From positions 1 to 58,992 of the forward strand of contig CAYMAZ010000019.1 in the NCBI GenBank assembly GCA_964388575.1: DNA of 58,992 bases. The letters are read 5' to 3'. Source of the DNA: CAYMAZ01 sp964388575. GTDB lineage: Bacteria; Bacteroidota; Bacteroidia; Bacteroidales; DTU049. How positions within the stretch are numbered: the stretch's first letter is position 1; every line of letters begins with the position of its first letter. Positions 8,638-17,337 of the stretch are shown piece after piece. The notes under the pieces were generated by a model. The model worked only from the letters and a program-made list of their open reading frames with translations. It was not told the DNA's origin and did not search any database. The position numbers and the translations under genes were made by a program.

Positions 8638-9766
8638 CAATTACTCTTTTATAAATTTGTTTCAGTTCTTGAGAAACTTTATTAGAGGAAAAGTTTAATT
8701 CAGCAAAAGTACGAATCACATTTTTATCATAATTCTGAGTTTTAATTTTAATCAAAGCCTGACACACACTATCAACAGAAAAATCTGTAATACATCCCAG
8801 CCGTTCATCCTTTAAAAGCTGTTCTGCTGCACCCACAGGAGTTGAAACGACCGGAATACCGCTGCTCATTGCTTCAATCATCACAATTCCAAAGGTTTCA
8901 TATTTACTTGTAACAACAAGCACATCGGACTGCTGATAAAGAACAGGAAGTTCTTTATGAGGAACATACCCGGCAAACTCTGTTCTGTCAGAAATACCAA
9001 TTTCTTTTGAGAGTTGACGAAGCTTCTGCAACTTATTTCCAGTACCGGCAATAATCAACCTGCTATCCGGATAAGGAAACTGAGCAAAAGCATTCAACAA
9101 CAGTTGCTGATTTTTATTTTGATCAAGACTACCGACACTGAGAACCGTAAATTTTTTATTTTCTGATGATTCCCCTGAAACTGAAAATTTTTCAACATCA
9201 ACAATGTTCGGAAGATAAGTAAAATCCAAGTGAAACATCCTTTCTAAAAGTTGTCTGAATTCGTGGCTCACAGCAATACGTTCACTACTTTCAGTAAAAG
9301 CCTCTCCAGCTCTTTGAATTTCCTTCTTATTCAGCATATTCCGTGCAAAGACTGAATAATGCTCTGTAATTACATATGGCACACCGTACTTTCTTTTCAG
9401 CCTGATTGCTTCCCTGGCACAGTAGAATCCGTGAACATGGCATACATCCGGGATACCATATTTATTCATATACCTTTCAGAGAGTTTCGTCAGAATTTTG
9501 TCTCTTCTCCTGTGATTCAGTATTTTCAAAAAAGGAAGCACAGGAATCTGATATACAATGGCATTTAACTCATTTTCTGAATATCTTCTATACCCAAAAT
9601 CTTTTTTCCTCGTTTTTATCAAATGTTTCCATGAAACAAAATTCACTGCAATCACTCCTGTTCTGATACCAAGAGAAGAAACAGCCTTTGCCTGCTCTCT
9701 GAAAAAGACACCACTACCCGAACTATAGGTATTATGAAAAACATTGACGATGAACAGGACATGCAT
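8612..9766 (-). CDS. GT4-family glycosyltransferase
   Basis: 384 residues with GT-B fold. N-terminal MHVLFIVNVFHNTYSSGSG and DVCHVHGFYCAREAI form the acceptor domain; FTVLSVGSLDQNKNQ and SSKYETFGIVMIEAMSSG form the nucleotide-sugar domain with the E-x7-E pair. The stop is 26 bp inside the polymerase gene, and the flippase gene ends 11 bp before its ATG. It is cytoplasmic and probably acts late in repeat-unit assembly. The sugar specificity is unknown. Confidence 0.85.
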   Translation of the reverse strand: MHVLFIVNVFHNTYSSGSGVFFREQAKAVSSLGIRTGVIAVNFVSWKHLIKTRKKDFGYRRYSENELNAIVYQIPVLPFLKILNHRRRDKILTKLSERYMNKYGIPDVCHVHGFYCAREAIRLKRKYGVPYVITEHYSVFARNMLNKKEIQRAGEAFTESSERIAVSHEFRQLLERMFHLDFTYLPNIVDVEKFSVSGESSENKKFTVLSVGSLDQNKNQQLLLNAFAQFPYPDSRLIIAGTGNKLQKLRQLSKEIGISDRTEFAGYVPHKELPVLYQQSDVLVVTSKYETFGIVMIEAMSSGIPVVSTPVGAAEQLLKDERLGCITDFSVDSVCQALIKIKTQNYDKNVIRTFAELNFSSNKVSQELKQIYKRVIDESGDQKK

Positions 9767-9777
9767 TTTTTTAAATA

Positions 9778-11067
9778 TTATGGATGAGCAGCAATTTGTT
9801 TACCAAGACGATGAACCACAATCAGGTTATAAATCAGAATTTCCATGATTTCAAAAGCAACAAGCAGAATCAATCCTAAATAAAAATTTCCGAGCAGATA
9901 ACCAGCATATAATGTGCCGAATCTGTAGGCCAACACAATCAGGCTGAAAAAAAGATTATATTTTTGCATTCCAAGTGCAATATATGTACTGCTGGTTGGA
10001 GAACTCACAAAGGCAAACATAATATAAAGAATGAGCACCGACGCCATTTTTCCGCTTTCGTTCCATTCTGAACCAAACACAATTGCAAATACAGGTTCCC
10101 CCCAGAAAAACAATACAACAGCAGGTATGATAATAATGGTTGCAAGCAACATCCAGCTTCTTTTCAGAAAATTCAGTGCATTTCTGAAATCATTTTGCTG
10201 AACATAAGAGACAAATTTCTGGTAAAATGTCTGGGCAAATGCTGATCCTATGACAGCAATCGGTAGTGCCAGGATCCGATAAGCAAAGAAATAGCTTCCG
10301 CTTAAAGTCTGACTGTAGAGTGAGGCGATGAGCAGTACCGGCAATTGAGAAGAAAAAGTATCAAGAAACGTTGAAGGCAAAGTGAATTTGGGGAAGTCTC
10401 TGTATTGTCTGGCCACCGCAAACATATCCTTTCGTGTTGAAGAAAATCTAAAATTCAGGGATTTCTTCAAGAATGTGAACATGTAATAAAAAGCTGCAAC
10501 AGCATCGGAAATGATCTGACTCAAAATCAGCCCTATAAATCCCGACTTTGCAAAACCAAATCCAATGTTTGAACCCGTCAGAAGGCCATTTCTCAGAATC
10601 CGGTTTGCTGCAATAACCTTATATTTTTTGTTTCTGTTGTACCATGTGATCAGGACATTGTTCACAGCAAGAAAAAAAGCTGAAACCGGAACAAGTGTGA
10701 TCAGAAACGAATCCGTTTTTTCAATATGAAACAACTGAGCCAGCTGTTCTCTGAAAAAAATTGTAACAATTAAAAACACGACCATCAATATCATGGCATT
10801 TGTCAAACACAAAGACACAACATCTTTTGATTTCTTCTCATCTTCGGGAAGCATCACCGCCAGATCATATCTCAGAGTAAGCAACACACCCATAATTGAA
10901 TACATACTCACAAAAACACCATAAACACTAAAGTCATCTGTTCCAAATAATCTGGAAATCAGGGGTGCAAAAATCAGGGGAAGAATTTGCGCTATACTGG
11001 TACCACCTATTAAGGTTCCGGTATTCACAATAAATTCGGAGGACGACAGTTTTTTAGTGAAGTTCAA
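9778..11067 (-). CDS. Wzx-type polysaccharide flippase (MOP superfamily)
   Basis: 429 residues with about 12 predicted membrane helices and the usual early pattern NTGTLIGGTSIAQILPLIFAP, followed by LISRLFGTDDFSVYGVF. It would flip the undecaprenyl-linked repeat unit to the periplasm for polymerisation. The start appears to be TTG at 11065-11067 (MNFTKKLSSSEF), since the next in-frame Met is about 50 residues in and would delete the first helix. It is the first gene of the polysaccharide operon, with a putative promoter 52 bp upstream. Confidence 0.85.
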   Translation of the reverse strand: MNFTKKLSSSEFIVNTGTLIGGTSIAQILPLIFAPLISRLFGTDDFSVYGVFVSMYSIMGVLLTLRYDLAVMLPEDEKKSKDVVSLCLTNAMILMVVFLIVTIFFREQLAQLFHIEKTDSFLITLVPVSAFFLAVNNVLITWYNRNKKYKVIAANRILRNGLLTGSNIGFGFAKSGFIGLILSQIISDAVAAFYYMFTFLKKSLNFRFSSTRKDMFAVARQYRDFPKFTLPSTFLDTFSSQLPVLLIASLYSQTLSGSYFFAYRILALPIAVIGSAFAQTFYQKFVSYVQQNDFRNALNFLKRSWMLLATIIIIPAVVLFFWGEPVFAIVFGSEWNESGKMASVLILYIMFAFVSSPTSSTYIALGMQKYNLFFSLIVLAYRFGTLYAGYLLGNFYLGLILLVAFEIMEILIYNLIVVHRLGKQIAAHP

Positions 11068-11118
11068 TACGTTTTTGTATTAAGAATATGCAAAATTGCT
11101 TAAAAATTCCGTCATGAA

Positions 11119-11149
11119 CAAATGTACAGATTTATGTCGCTGATATCAC
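11119..11149 (-). promoter_or_regulatory. putative promoter of the polysaccharide operon
   Basis: On the minus strand TACATTTG (11119-11126) lies 20 bp downstream of GTG (11147-11149), one mismatch from the TTG element. It sits in the 93-bp gap between the methyltransferase gene and the flippase, the only break ahead of eight closely packed genes. Confidence 0.5.
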
Positions 11150-11160
11150 AGTATTCAAAT

Positions 11161-11850
11161 TTATTTTCCTAACTGCAAAAAACGTTCGATCATCAGTTCA
11201 CTGTTTTTAAAATGTCTTGAGATCCATTCGAGAAGTAACTCATTTTTTTCCTTTTGATCCAGCTGCCATTGAAACTCTGAATCACGGAGTGGTTGACTGA
11301 AGTGGGAAAGGCACAGGGCTGCTGATACTGAAATATTAAAACTTTCTGTGAATCCAAGCATGGGAATCTTAATAAAAACATCTGCATGTTGTTTTACTTC
11401 ATCAGATATGCCATCGGCTTCATTTCCAAAAACAAGCGCTGTTTTGCCCTTGAGCAGATATTCATTCAGAGGTATTGATTCGTCACTCAGGGAAGTGGCT
11501 GCAATTGTATAGCCCTGACTTTTTAAAAAATCCAGACAATCCTTAGAGTTACGCTGCTTTTCATTCCACCTTCTGATTGTCAGCCAGTTTGCAGAACCCA
11601 AAACCACATCCGGATTTACCTGAAACTCATTCTCATTTTCAATTATGTTGACATCCTGAATACCGAAACACTCACAGGTTCTCAAAACCGCACTTGCATT
11701 CTGGGATTGAAAGATATCTTCAATGACAACAGTAAGAAAACGTGTACGCATTGACGCAACAAACTCCAATCTTTGCTTTCTTTCAGCGGTCAGATGATTG
11801 GTCAGATAATTCCATAAATCAGGAAATACATCGGTGTCAACTAAATTCAT
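11161..11850 (-). CDS. trmH: TrmH-family (SPOUT) RNA 2'-O-methyltransferase
   Basis: 229 residues. SPOUT motifs are clear: DIFQSQNASAVLRTCECFG (motif 1 with the key Asn and Arg), LVFGNEADGISDEV (motif 2) and IPMLGFTESFNISVSAAL (motif 3, the SAM-binding knot). The extra C-terminal helix, rich in Lys, Glu and Trp, is typical of the tRNA Gm18 enzyme TrmH. It probably methylates the 2'-OH of G18 in tRNA; rRNA targets of sister proteins cannot be excluded. The upstream arginase-family gene ends immediately before its ATG. Confidence 0.82.
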   Translation of the reverse strand: MNLVDTDVFPDLWNYLTNHLTAERKQRLEFVASMRTRFLTVVIEDIFQSQNASAVLRTCECFGIQDVNIIENENEFQVNPDVVLGSANWLTIRRWNEKQRNSKDCLDFLKSQGYTIAATSLSDESIPLNEYLLKGKTALVFGNEADGISDEVKQHADVFIKIPMLGFTESFNISVSAALCLSHFSQPLRDSEFQWQLDQKEKNELLLEWISRHFKNSELMIERFLQLGK

Positions 11851-12885
11851 TTATCTTTTGTTTGAATGAATATAATACATACACAAATCAAGCAATACTC
11901 TTGCTCCAACATTTGCATCCCACTCGGATTTTCCAAGGGGTTCCGGAGCAACTTCACAAACATCAGCACCGATGATTTTCCTACCGCTTTCACACAATCC
12001 TTCCAGCAGGAAGTTCACCTGTCCGGGAGTCAGTCCTCCCGGAACCGGAGTTCCCGTATTGGGGCAGTACCCAGGATCTAATCCATCAATGTCATAACTG
12101 ATATAAACCTTTGCAGGAAGAGCATTAATAATTTCAGCTGCAAGTTCCTGCCATGTTGTTCCTTCATACATTGAGTGGTGGATATATCTGTCAGTAAAAC
12201 TCAGTATCCGTCCCTGTGAATTTCTTATTCTGTGATCTTCTTCTGAACAATAGTCTCTGATCCCAACCTGAACAAGCTTACTCACCCCCTGCAATTTCAA
12301 GGCATTATACATGATTGATGCGTGGCTAAAAACAAATCCCTGGTAACTTTTCCGCAGATCAGCATGTGCATCGATATGTAATATGCCAAAATTTTCATTT
12401 GTTTCTGAAAGAGCCGTGATCAAACCAAGTGGAGTACTGTGATCTCCCCCCAGAACTACAGGTAATTTTTTCCTGTTTATACTTTGCAAAGCCCGGTTGT
12501 ATACAAATTGATTCATTACATGGCAGGCATCATTCATTTCAGTCAGTATTTGAACAATATGTTCATCTGACATTCTCCCTTCATTGAATGCCCTGATTAT
12601 TTCTAGCTTTTCATCATTGAATTTATGATTCAGAGTTACAAGTTCTGAAGGAATGCCCTGCATGAATATTCCAGATGACCAGTATCCGGGAAAAAACTCT
12701 TTAAACAGATCCAGTTGAAAGGATGCATTAAACAGTGCCTGAGGCCCCTGTGAACTTCCGGTACCATAGGATGCAGTCAAATCCCACGGCACGGGAATAA
12801 TCTGTACCAGTGCATTTTCCTTATCTTCTGGCAATCCGAAAATGCTGTTCCCATTATTTATATCAGGATTAAATTCTTTTTCCAT
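11851..12885 (-). CDS. arginase/agmatinase/formimidoylglutamase-family hydrolase
   Basis: 344 residues from ATG 12883-12885 (a GTG two codons earlier is the alternative). The di-manganese ureohydrolase signature is complete: GGDHS at 146-150, DAHAD at 172-176 and YDIDGLDP with D265 and D267. The N-terminal part (LTASYGTGSSQGP) and the extended loop before GGDHS resemble the formimidoylglutamase-like branch common in Bacteroidota. It hydrolyses a guanidino or formimino compound in the cytoplasm; which one cannot be read. It abuts the methyltransferase gene. Confidence 0.82.
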   Translation of the reverse strand: MEKEFNPDINNGNSIFGLPEDKENALVQIIPVPWDLTASYGTGSSQGPQALFNASFQLDLFKEFFPGYWSSGIFMQGIPSELVTLNHKFNDEKLEIIRAFNEGRMSDEHIVQILTEMNDACHVMNQFVYNRALQSINRKKLPVVLGGDHSTPLGLITALSETNENFGILHIDAHADLRKSYQGFVFSHASIMYNALKLQGVSKLVQVGIRDYCSEEDHRIRNSQGRILSFTDRYIHHSMYEGTTWQELAAEIINALPAKVYISYDIDGLDPGYCPNTGTPVPGGLTPGQVNFLLEGLCESGRKIIGADVCEVAPEPLGKSEWDANVGARVLLDLCMYYIHSNKR

Positions 12886-12897
12886 AATCACATATTT

Positions 12898-13692
12898 CTA
12901 TAATATTTCAAAATGATCCCAATCATGAGCAAACGGAAGTGATGTTCTTGTTTTTCTGAGTTCATCCAAACTGATTGCAATTGTGTGAACTGATTCTTTG
13001 TTATCTGCAGTTATAAGCAACTGATGGCCCAGTGGGTGTATCAGCTGGGAGCGTCCATTATAACTGATTCCGTTCGGATCTTCACCGATTCTGTTTACAC
13101 CACAAACATACACCTGATTTTCAATGGCTCTTGCCTGCAGAAGTTTTTCCCAGTGCTGAATTCTTTGTTCAGGCCAGTTTGCGACATAAATGGCCAGGTC
13201 ATATTCATATACTTCTGTGTATGTATTATAAGTGTTTTTGTTCCATACAGGAAACCGAAGATCATAACAAATGTAAGGCCGAATGTTGATTCCGCGATAT
13301 CGAATTGTGATTTTTGAATTTCCCTGTGAAAAGAATTCATTTTCACGTCCCAAACCAAACAAATGTTTTTTATCGTAATAATCATGATTTCCGTCAGGTA
13401 GCACAAAATAAAACCGGTTCAACAGCCTGTCTTTTTCACGAACAATCATACTGCCACAAATAGCACAGTTTTTTTCTGATGCCTTTATTTTCATCCAGTT
13501 TAAGACTTTTGGTGCTGAAACAATCACCTGCTCTGACGGAACTGTTGAAAATCCGGATGAGAACATTTCAGGAAGGATAATTATATCTGAACCATCAACA
13601 TTTCTGATTAAATCATCATAATGCTTCAAATTCTGATTTGGTTGTTCCCAGATTATATGACTCTGGACAATTGTAATCCTGATTGAATCCAT
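12898..13692 (-). CDS. nitrilase-superfamily amidase (omega-amidase, YafV/NIT2-like)
   Basis: 264 residues. The catalytic triad is visible: E42 in LPEMFSSGF, K108 in YDKKHLFGLG and C142 in RPYICYDLRFPVW. The FPVW context after the cysteine is typical of omega-amidase (YafV), which clears 2-oxoglutaramate and 2-oxosuccinamate. The stop is 12 bp before the arginase-family ATG. A TAAATTTG sequence on the minus strand at 13712-13719 may be its -7 promoter element, although no good TTG partner is seen. Confidence 0.87.
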   Translation of the reverse strand: MDSIRITIVQSHIIWEQPNQNLKHYDDLIRNVDGSDIIILPEMFSSGFSTVPSEQVIVSAPKVLNWMKIKASEKNCAICGSMIVREKDRLLNRFYFVLPDGNHDYYDKKHLFGLGRENEFFSQGNSKITIRYRGINIRPYICYDLRFPVWNKNTYNTYTEVYEYDLAIYVANWPEQRIQHWEKLLQARAIENQVYVCGVNRIGEDPNGISYNGRSQLIHPLGHQLLITADNKESVHTIAISLDELRKTRTSLPFAHDWDHFEIL

Positions 13693-13735
13693 TGAACACT
13701 AATTATATATGCAAATTTACGAAATATTAATTACA

Positions 13736-15181
13736 TCAGTTTTGCTTTCTCTTAATGATTTCAAGAGTTTTTCTGACAACAGGATCCCTGTTTTGCAACA
13801 GATCTTCAATATCTTCGAAAATCCGAACATCCGGCATGAAGGGTATTGTATCAATTTCAAAGTCATATCCGGAATTAAATCTGATTGTGCTCATATACCC
13901 GGAGATTCCTGAATTTGGAAGTGTAAATCTGAGAACCTGTCCAAATGTTCCCTGGGGAGTAAACCCTCCCGGCTCTCCTATGAAAAATGCTCCACGGAAT
14001 TCCCTGAGACTGTTGCATACCAAACCGGTTGTTGACACTGACATCCCATTAATCAACACATAAAGTTTTCCCTGAAACACCTCTTTTGTGGGTTTTGTTG
14101 TGCCGTAATAAACAGTATCATAAGAACCGTAAGGTCTTGATTCCATTCTGAGAAGTTCTTCAAGAACAAATAAACGTTTAATGAGCAGACTGTTTTTACT
14201 TTGTTTATTAAAAATCTCATCAGCCATTTTGCTTTTCTTAAAAACAATACTTGTCACATACGGGGTTTTCTCTGGAATCAGATACGACAACAATTTCTCA
14301 CCTCTTTCAGCATAACCACCCTCATTGTTTCTGAGATCCAGAATAAGATGTTCTACACCGGCATCATGAATTTCAGAAAATGCAAACTTCAAAAACTCAT
14401 TGTATGCAGAAACAGAACCTTCGCTGAAAGAAGGAATGGATAGATATGCTGTATTTAAAGACTTATACAATGTGATTTCATGATAACTTTTAAGGGTTTT
14501 TTGACTTTTTCCTGTTGAATATTTTTTATGTGGAACAAATCCGGGAATTTTCGTCACAGAAACAGTATCTGCATTCGGAGGAATAAATTCAATTTCATTG
14601 AAATTTTTAACCTGAAACAACAATGGAAACAGTTCAACAAACATCTTTTCTGCAATTCTGTTTTGAGACCATGGATTATTGCCGTCAGCAGGAGTAACTC
14701 TTCTTAATTCATCAATAATCAGAGAATCATTAACATGATTGATTTTTACAATTCTTGATCCAAAAGGCATCTGCTCATAGTTTTTTTCGGCAACATATAA
14801 CTGATCCCCAAGGATTCTGACTTTCAGGGGTAAAATCAATTTGTTTTCATTAATGTACGTTGATTTAATGCCCGGAAGAAACAAAGACAAATGAATGTCC
14901 TTAATTTTATGAAAGATGTAAAGTAGCTGAATAAATAATTCCGTTCTACTGATGGATTCCTGAGCTTGTAATGTTTGTTTCAGAGACTCCACATTTTCAT
15001 TCCATATCTGTTGTGGCAGGAGTGAAAAAGGGGCGATATGCACATCAGCAATGAAATGAGATAGCCATTCAACATCTTCAATTGCGCTCTCAGATGAAAT
15101 CATAGCTGATGTTTTCTGAGCCTGAGTTTGAGAAATGAAAACAAGAATATTTAAAAAGAAACAGAACAGTTTGAGATTCAT
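13736..15181 (-). CDS. secreted S41-family (C-terminal processing-type) peptidase
   Basis: 481 residues from the ATG at 15181; upstream in-frame codons would put residues before the signal peptide MNLKLFCFFLNILVFISQTQAQ. The tail-specific protease domain is shown by HLILDLRNNEGG, YVLINGMSVSTTGLVCNSL (with the likely nucleophile Ser) and GEPGG. The part before it may fold as a cap rather than a clear PDZ. It is periplasmic or exported. Substrates are unknown; no operon partner is obvious beyond the amidase 43 bp downstream. Confidence 0.8.
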   Translation of the reverse strand: MNLKLFCFFLNILVFISQTQAQKTSAMISSESAIEDVEWLSHFIADVHIAPFSLLPQQIWNENVESLKQTLQAQESISRTELFIQLLYIFHKIKDIHLSLFLPGIKSTYINENKLILPLKVRILGDQLYVAEKNYEQMPFGSRIVKINHVNDSLIIDELRRVTPADGNNPWSQNRIAEKMFVELFPLLFQVKNFNEIEFIPPNADTVSVTKIPGFVPHKKYSTGKSQKTLKSYHEITLYKSLNTAYLSIPSFSEGSVSAYNEFLKFAFSEIHDAGVEHLILDLRNNEGGYAERGEKLLSYLIPEKTPYVTSIVFKKSKMADEIFNKQSKNSLLIKRLFVLEELLRMESRPYGSYDTVYYGTTKPTKEVFQGKLYVLINGMSVSTTGLVCNSLREFRGAFFIGEPGGFTPQGTFGQVLRFTLPNSGISGYMSTIRFNSGYDFEIDTIPFMPDVRIFEDIEDLLQNRDPVVRKTLEIIKRKQN

Positions 15182-15276
15182 AAAACAGCAATTCAACTTT
15201 AAGTTTAACCCCTAACTTACATTAATGACATCAACGAGAATGAAAGTCAAAAATTGCTGAATTGAAACAAAAAAAC

Positions 15277-16392
15277 TTACTCTATAAAATATTTTGCAAG
15301 AACAGAAATTACATTTTCACTTTTCAGTGGTTTTGTAATGTAGTCACTGCAGCCAAGTTCCTTACATCTTTCATATTCTTCATTGAAAGAATATGCTGTT
15401 TGAATAATCACAGGCAGATCAGGTTTTTCAGCTTTAATAATTTTTGTTGCTTCATACCCGTCCATAACCGGCATTTTGATATCCATCAAAACTGCATCGA
15501 TTTCGGGGTGGTTTCTGCACATATCCACAGCAATTTTTCCATTGCTTGCATAGAGTGTTTTCACCCGCGTATCGGCCAGAATTGTTTCGAGAAAGATATA
15601 GTTCACCTCAATATCATCCACAATGAGAACAGTTTTATCTTTCCAGTTATGTTCCTGAAGTGAAGTAATTTTGCCGGGTTGCGGTGCATCTGATTCTTTA
15701 GCAATCAAATGTAATGTAAAATTTATGATATTAAAATTTTCCTTACTGGAAAATGATAATACACCTAATCCAATTCTTTCCATAAGCTTCATAAGTGTGT
15801 AGGGGTTATTAAATTCCGTGAGTGAAGTAGAAATTTCCTTCTCTTCGCTTTTGTCAATCGTTGCATTCATCATTTTATGTTTCTTACCTTTGTATTGTAA
15901 TGTAATTGTAGGAAATCCGGACTCAAATGAAGTTGTAAACGTCACTTTTGAATCCTGAACTTGTTCGTATGCCAGATTAAACATGGTATCTAGTATTGTC
16001 TGCAAAACCAGTTCTTCACATTTCACCAAAATGTCTTTTTCAGGGGGTATATATGAAACAGTAATATCTTTATTGTTTGTATCATTCTCAAAATATTTGG
16101 ATTTCACGTTTGCATCAATCATTTTGTTCAGAGAAACTTCTTTAGAAAATTCCTCATCTGAGAGGAAAATCAGTAACGCGACACAATCCCGAATTGAATT
16201 TTTGGATTTTAAAGTTGTTCTGATAATTTTTCTGACAGAATTGTCAGCACCGGAGGATTGTTGTGATTGTTCTGCTTCATTTGCAGCATGGAGAATATCG
16301 TTCAAAAAAGTCAATACATCAAATCTCAATACATTTATAACATGGTTGAGAGATGCTAACGAATTGTTAATTTGATGTTTTTCGACTTTCAT
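15277..16392 (-). CDS. hybrid signalling protein: degenerate histidine-kinase-like region plus receiver domain
   Basis: 371 residues. The C-terminal third is a full receiver domain: D259-D260, phospho-acceptor D304 in LMDIKMPVMDGYEAT, T332 and K354 in ITKPLK. The first 230 residues follow the helical pattern of a kinase DHp/ATPase pair (LVLQTILDTMFNLAYEQV, then LMERIGLGVLSFSS, then NIINFTLHL), but I find no H-box phosphohistidine and no G boxes, so kinase activity is unlikely. No membrane helix or DNA-binding domain is seen. It is probably a phosphorelay receiver or a protein-protein switch. Confidence 0.75.
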   Translation of the reverse strand: MKVEKHQINNSLASLNHVINVLRFDVLTFLNDILHAANEAEQSQQSSGADNSVRKIIRTTLKSKNSIRDCVALLIFLSDEEFSKEVSLNKMIDANVKSKYFENDTNNKDITVSYIPPEKDILVKCEELVLQTILDTMFNLAYEQVQDSKVTFTTSFESGFPTITLQYKGKKHKMMNATIDKSEEKEISTSLTEFNNPYTLMKLMERIGLGVLSFSSKENFNIINFTLHLIAKESDAPQPGKITSLQEHNWKDKTVLIVDDIEVNYIFLETILADTRVKTLYASNGKIAVDMCRNHPEIDAVLMDIKMPVMDGYEATKIIKAEKPDLPVIIQTAYSFNEEYERCKELGCSDYITKPLKSENVISVLAKYFIE

Positions 16393-16416
16393 GTGAACAA
16401 TAACATGTTTAAACTA

Positions 16417-16447
16417 CAAAATTACATTAGTTTTTTTAAAAAACCAA
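16417..16447 (-). promoter_or_regulatory. promoter of the receiver-domain gene
   Basis: On the minus strand TTG (16445-16447), a 20-bp spacer and TAATTTTG (16417-16424) match the Bacteroidota consensus, 24 bp ahead of the ATG at 16392. Confidence 0.72.
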
Positions 16448-16512
16448 ATTTTTTTTCAAAAAAAACCATTTTTTTTTTAAATATTTTCTACAAATGTTTG
16501 AAATCCACCTAT

Positions 16513-16536
16513 TTTATCAATATTTCGGTTGATAAA
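16513..16536. repeat. hairpin in the divergent interval before rpsP
   Basis: TTTATCAA (16513-16520) and TTGATAAA (16529-16536) form a perfect 8-bp inverted repeat around TATTTCGG, followed by TAAATTTTTTT. It lies between the divergent receiver gene and rpsP, a 266-bp very AT-rich gap. It could be a plus-strand terminator, a protein-binding site or chance in AT-rich DNA. No consensus rpsP promoter is evident; GAAATTTG near 16624-16631 is the closest. Confidence 0.35.
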
Positions 16537-16658
16537 TAAATTTTTTTCATTTTAAAAAAAACAAAAATAACAAAATTCCATCGGATATATTATAAAAATT
16601 TAATCTTTTTCAAAAAAATTACCGAAATTTGCAAACTCAATTAAAATAAAAAAAGATT

Positions 16659-17336
16659 ATGCCAACAAAAATTAGATTACAGAGGTTCGGTAAAAAGGGA
16701 CAACCTTTTTATCGTATTGTGGTGGCTGACAGTCGTGCTCCGCGAGACGGGAGGTTTATTGAAAATATTGGCATTTACAACCCGTTGACAATCCCTGCTA
16801 CCATCCAGCTGGATGAAGTAAGGGCAATGCATTGGTTACAGGTTGGAGCACAACCCACAGAAACTGCAAGAGCAATTTTATCGTACAAAGGAATTCTTTA
16901 CAAGCACCATCTGCAGAAAGGTGTGCTCAAAGGAGCCTTAACACAGGAACAGGCTGACGCAAAGTTCAACGCCTGGGTAGAAGAAAAAGAGCAAAAAATT
17001 GCCCAGAAGGTCAAGGATAAAGATCTTGCCCAAAAGGAAATTTTGAAAAAGAAACTCCAGGAAGAAGCTAAGGTTAAAGAAGAAAAAGCTAAAGAAATTG
17101 CTGAAAAACGTGCAAAAGAAGCAGCAGCAAAAGTAAATGTAACTGAAGCAGAAACAGTAACAGGTGATGAAGATGCACCAGTAACTGACGAAACACCCTT
17201 GACTGAAGAAGCTCCGGCTCCTGCAGAAGAAGAACCTGCTGCAAAGGAAGAATCTCCCGCAGAAGAACCAATTGCAGATTCTGCAGAAGAAAATACCGAC
17301 ACTGAAAGTACAGATTCAGAAAGCAAAACTGAATAA
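16659..17336 (+). CDS. rpsP: 30S ribosomal protein S16 with long acidic C-terminal extension
   Basis: 225 residues. The S16 core occupies about the first 80 (PTKIRLQRFGKKGQPFYRI, ADSRAPRDGRFIENIG, then YNP). It is followed by a Lys/Glu coiled-coil-like stretch (about 105-155) and a highly acidic low-complexity tail rich in Glu, Ala, Pro and Thr. Extended S16 is normal in Bacteroidota, though this tail is long. It sits in the small ribosomal subunit and contacts 16S rRNA. The stop is 1 bp before the rimM ATG, so the two are co-transcribed. Confidence 0.96.
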   Translation: MPTKIRLQRFGKKGQPFYRIVVADSRAPRDGRFIENIGIYNPLTIPATIQLDEVRAMHWLQVGAQPTETARAILSYKGILYKHHLQKGVLKGALTQEQADAKFNAWVEEKEQKIAQKVKDKDLAQKEILKKKLQEEAKVKEEKAKEIAEKRAKEAAAKVNVTEAETVTGDEDAPVTDETPLTEEAPAPAEEEPAAKEESPAEEPIADSAEENTDTESTDSESKTE

Positions 17337-17337
17337 A

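Noticed and set aside
16898..17326. 142-residue minus-strand frame opposite rpsP, rich in Ser, Phe and Ala
   Set aside because: It is the mirror of the low-complexity Glu/Ala tail of S16; composition is that of an antisense shadow, with no start context.
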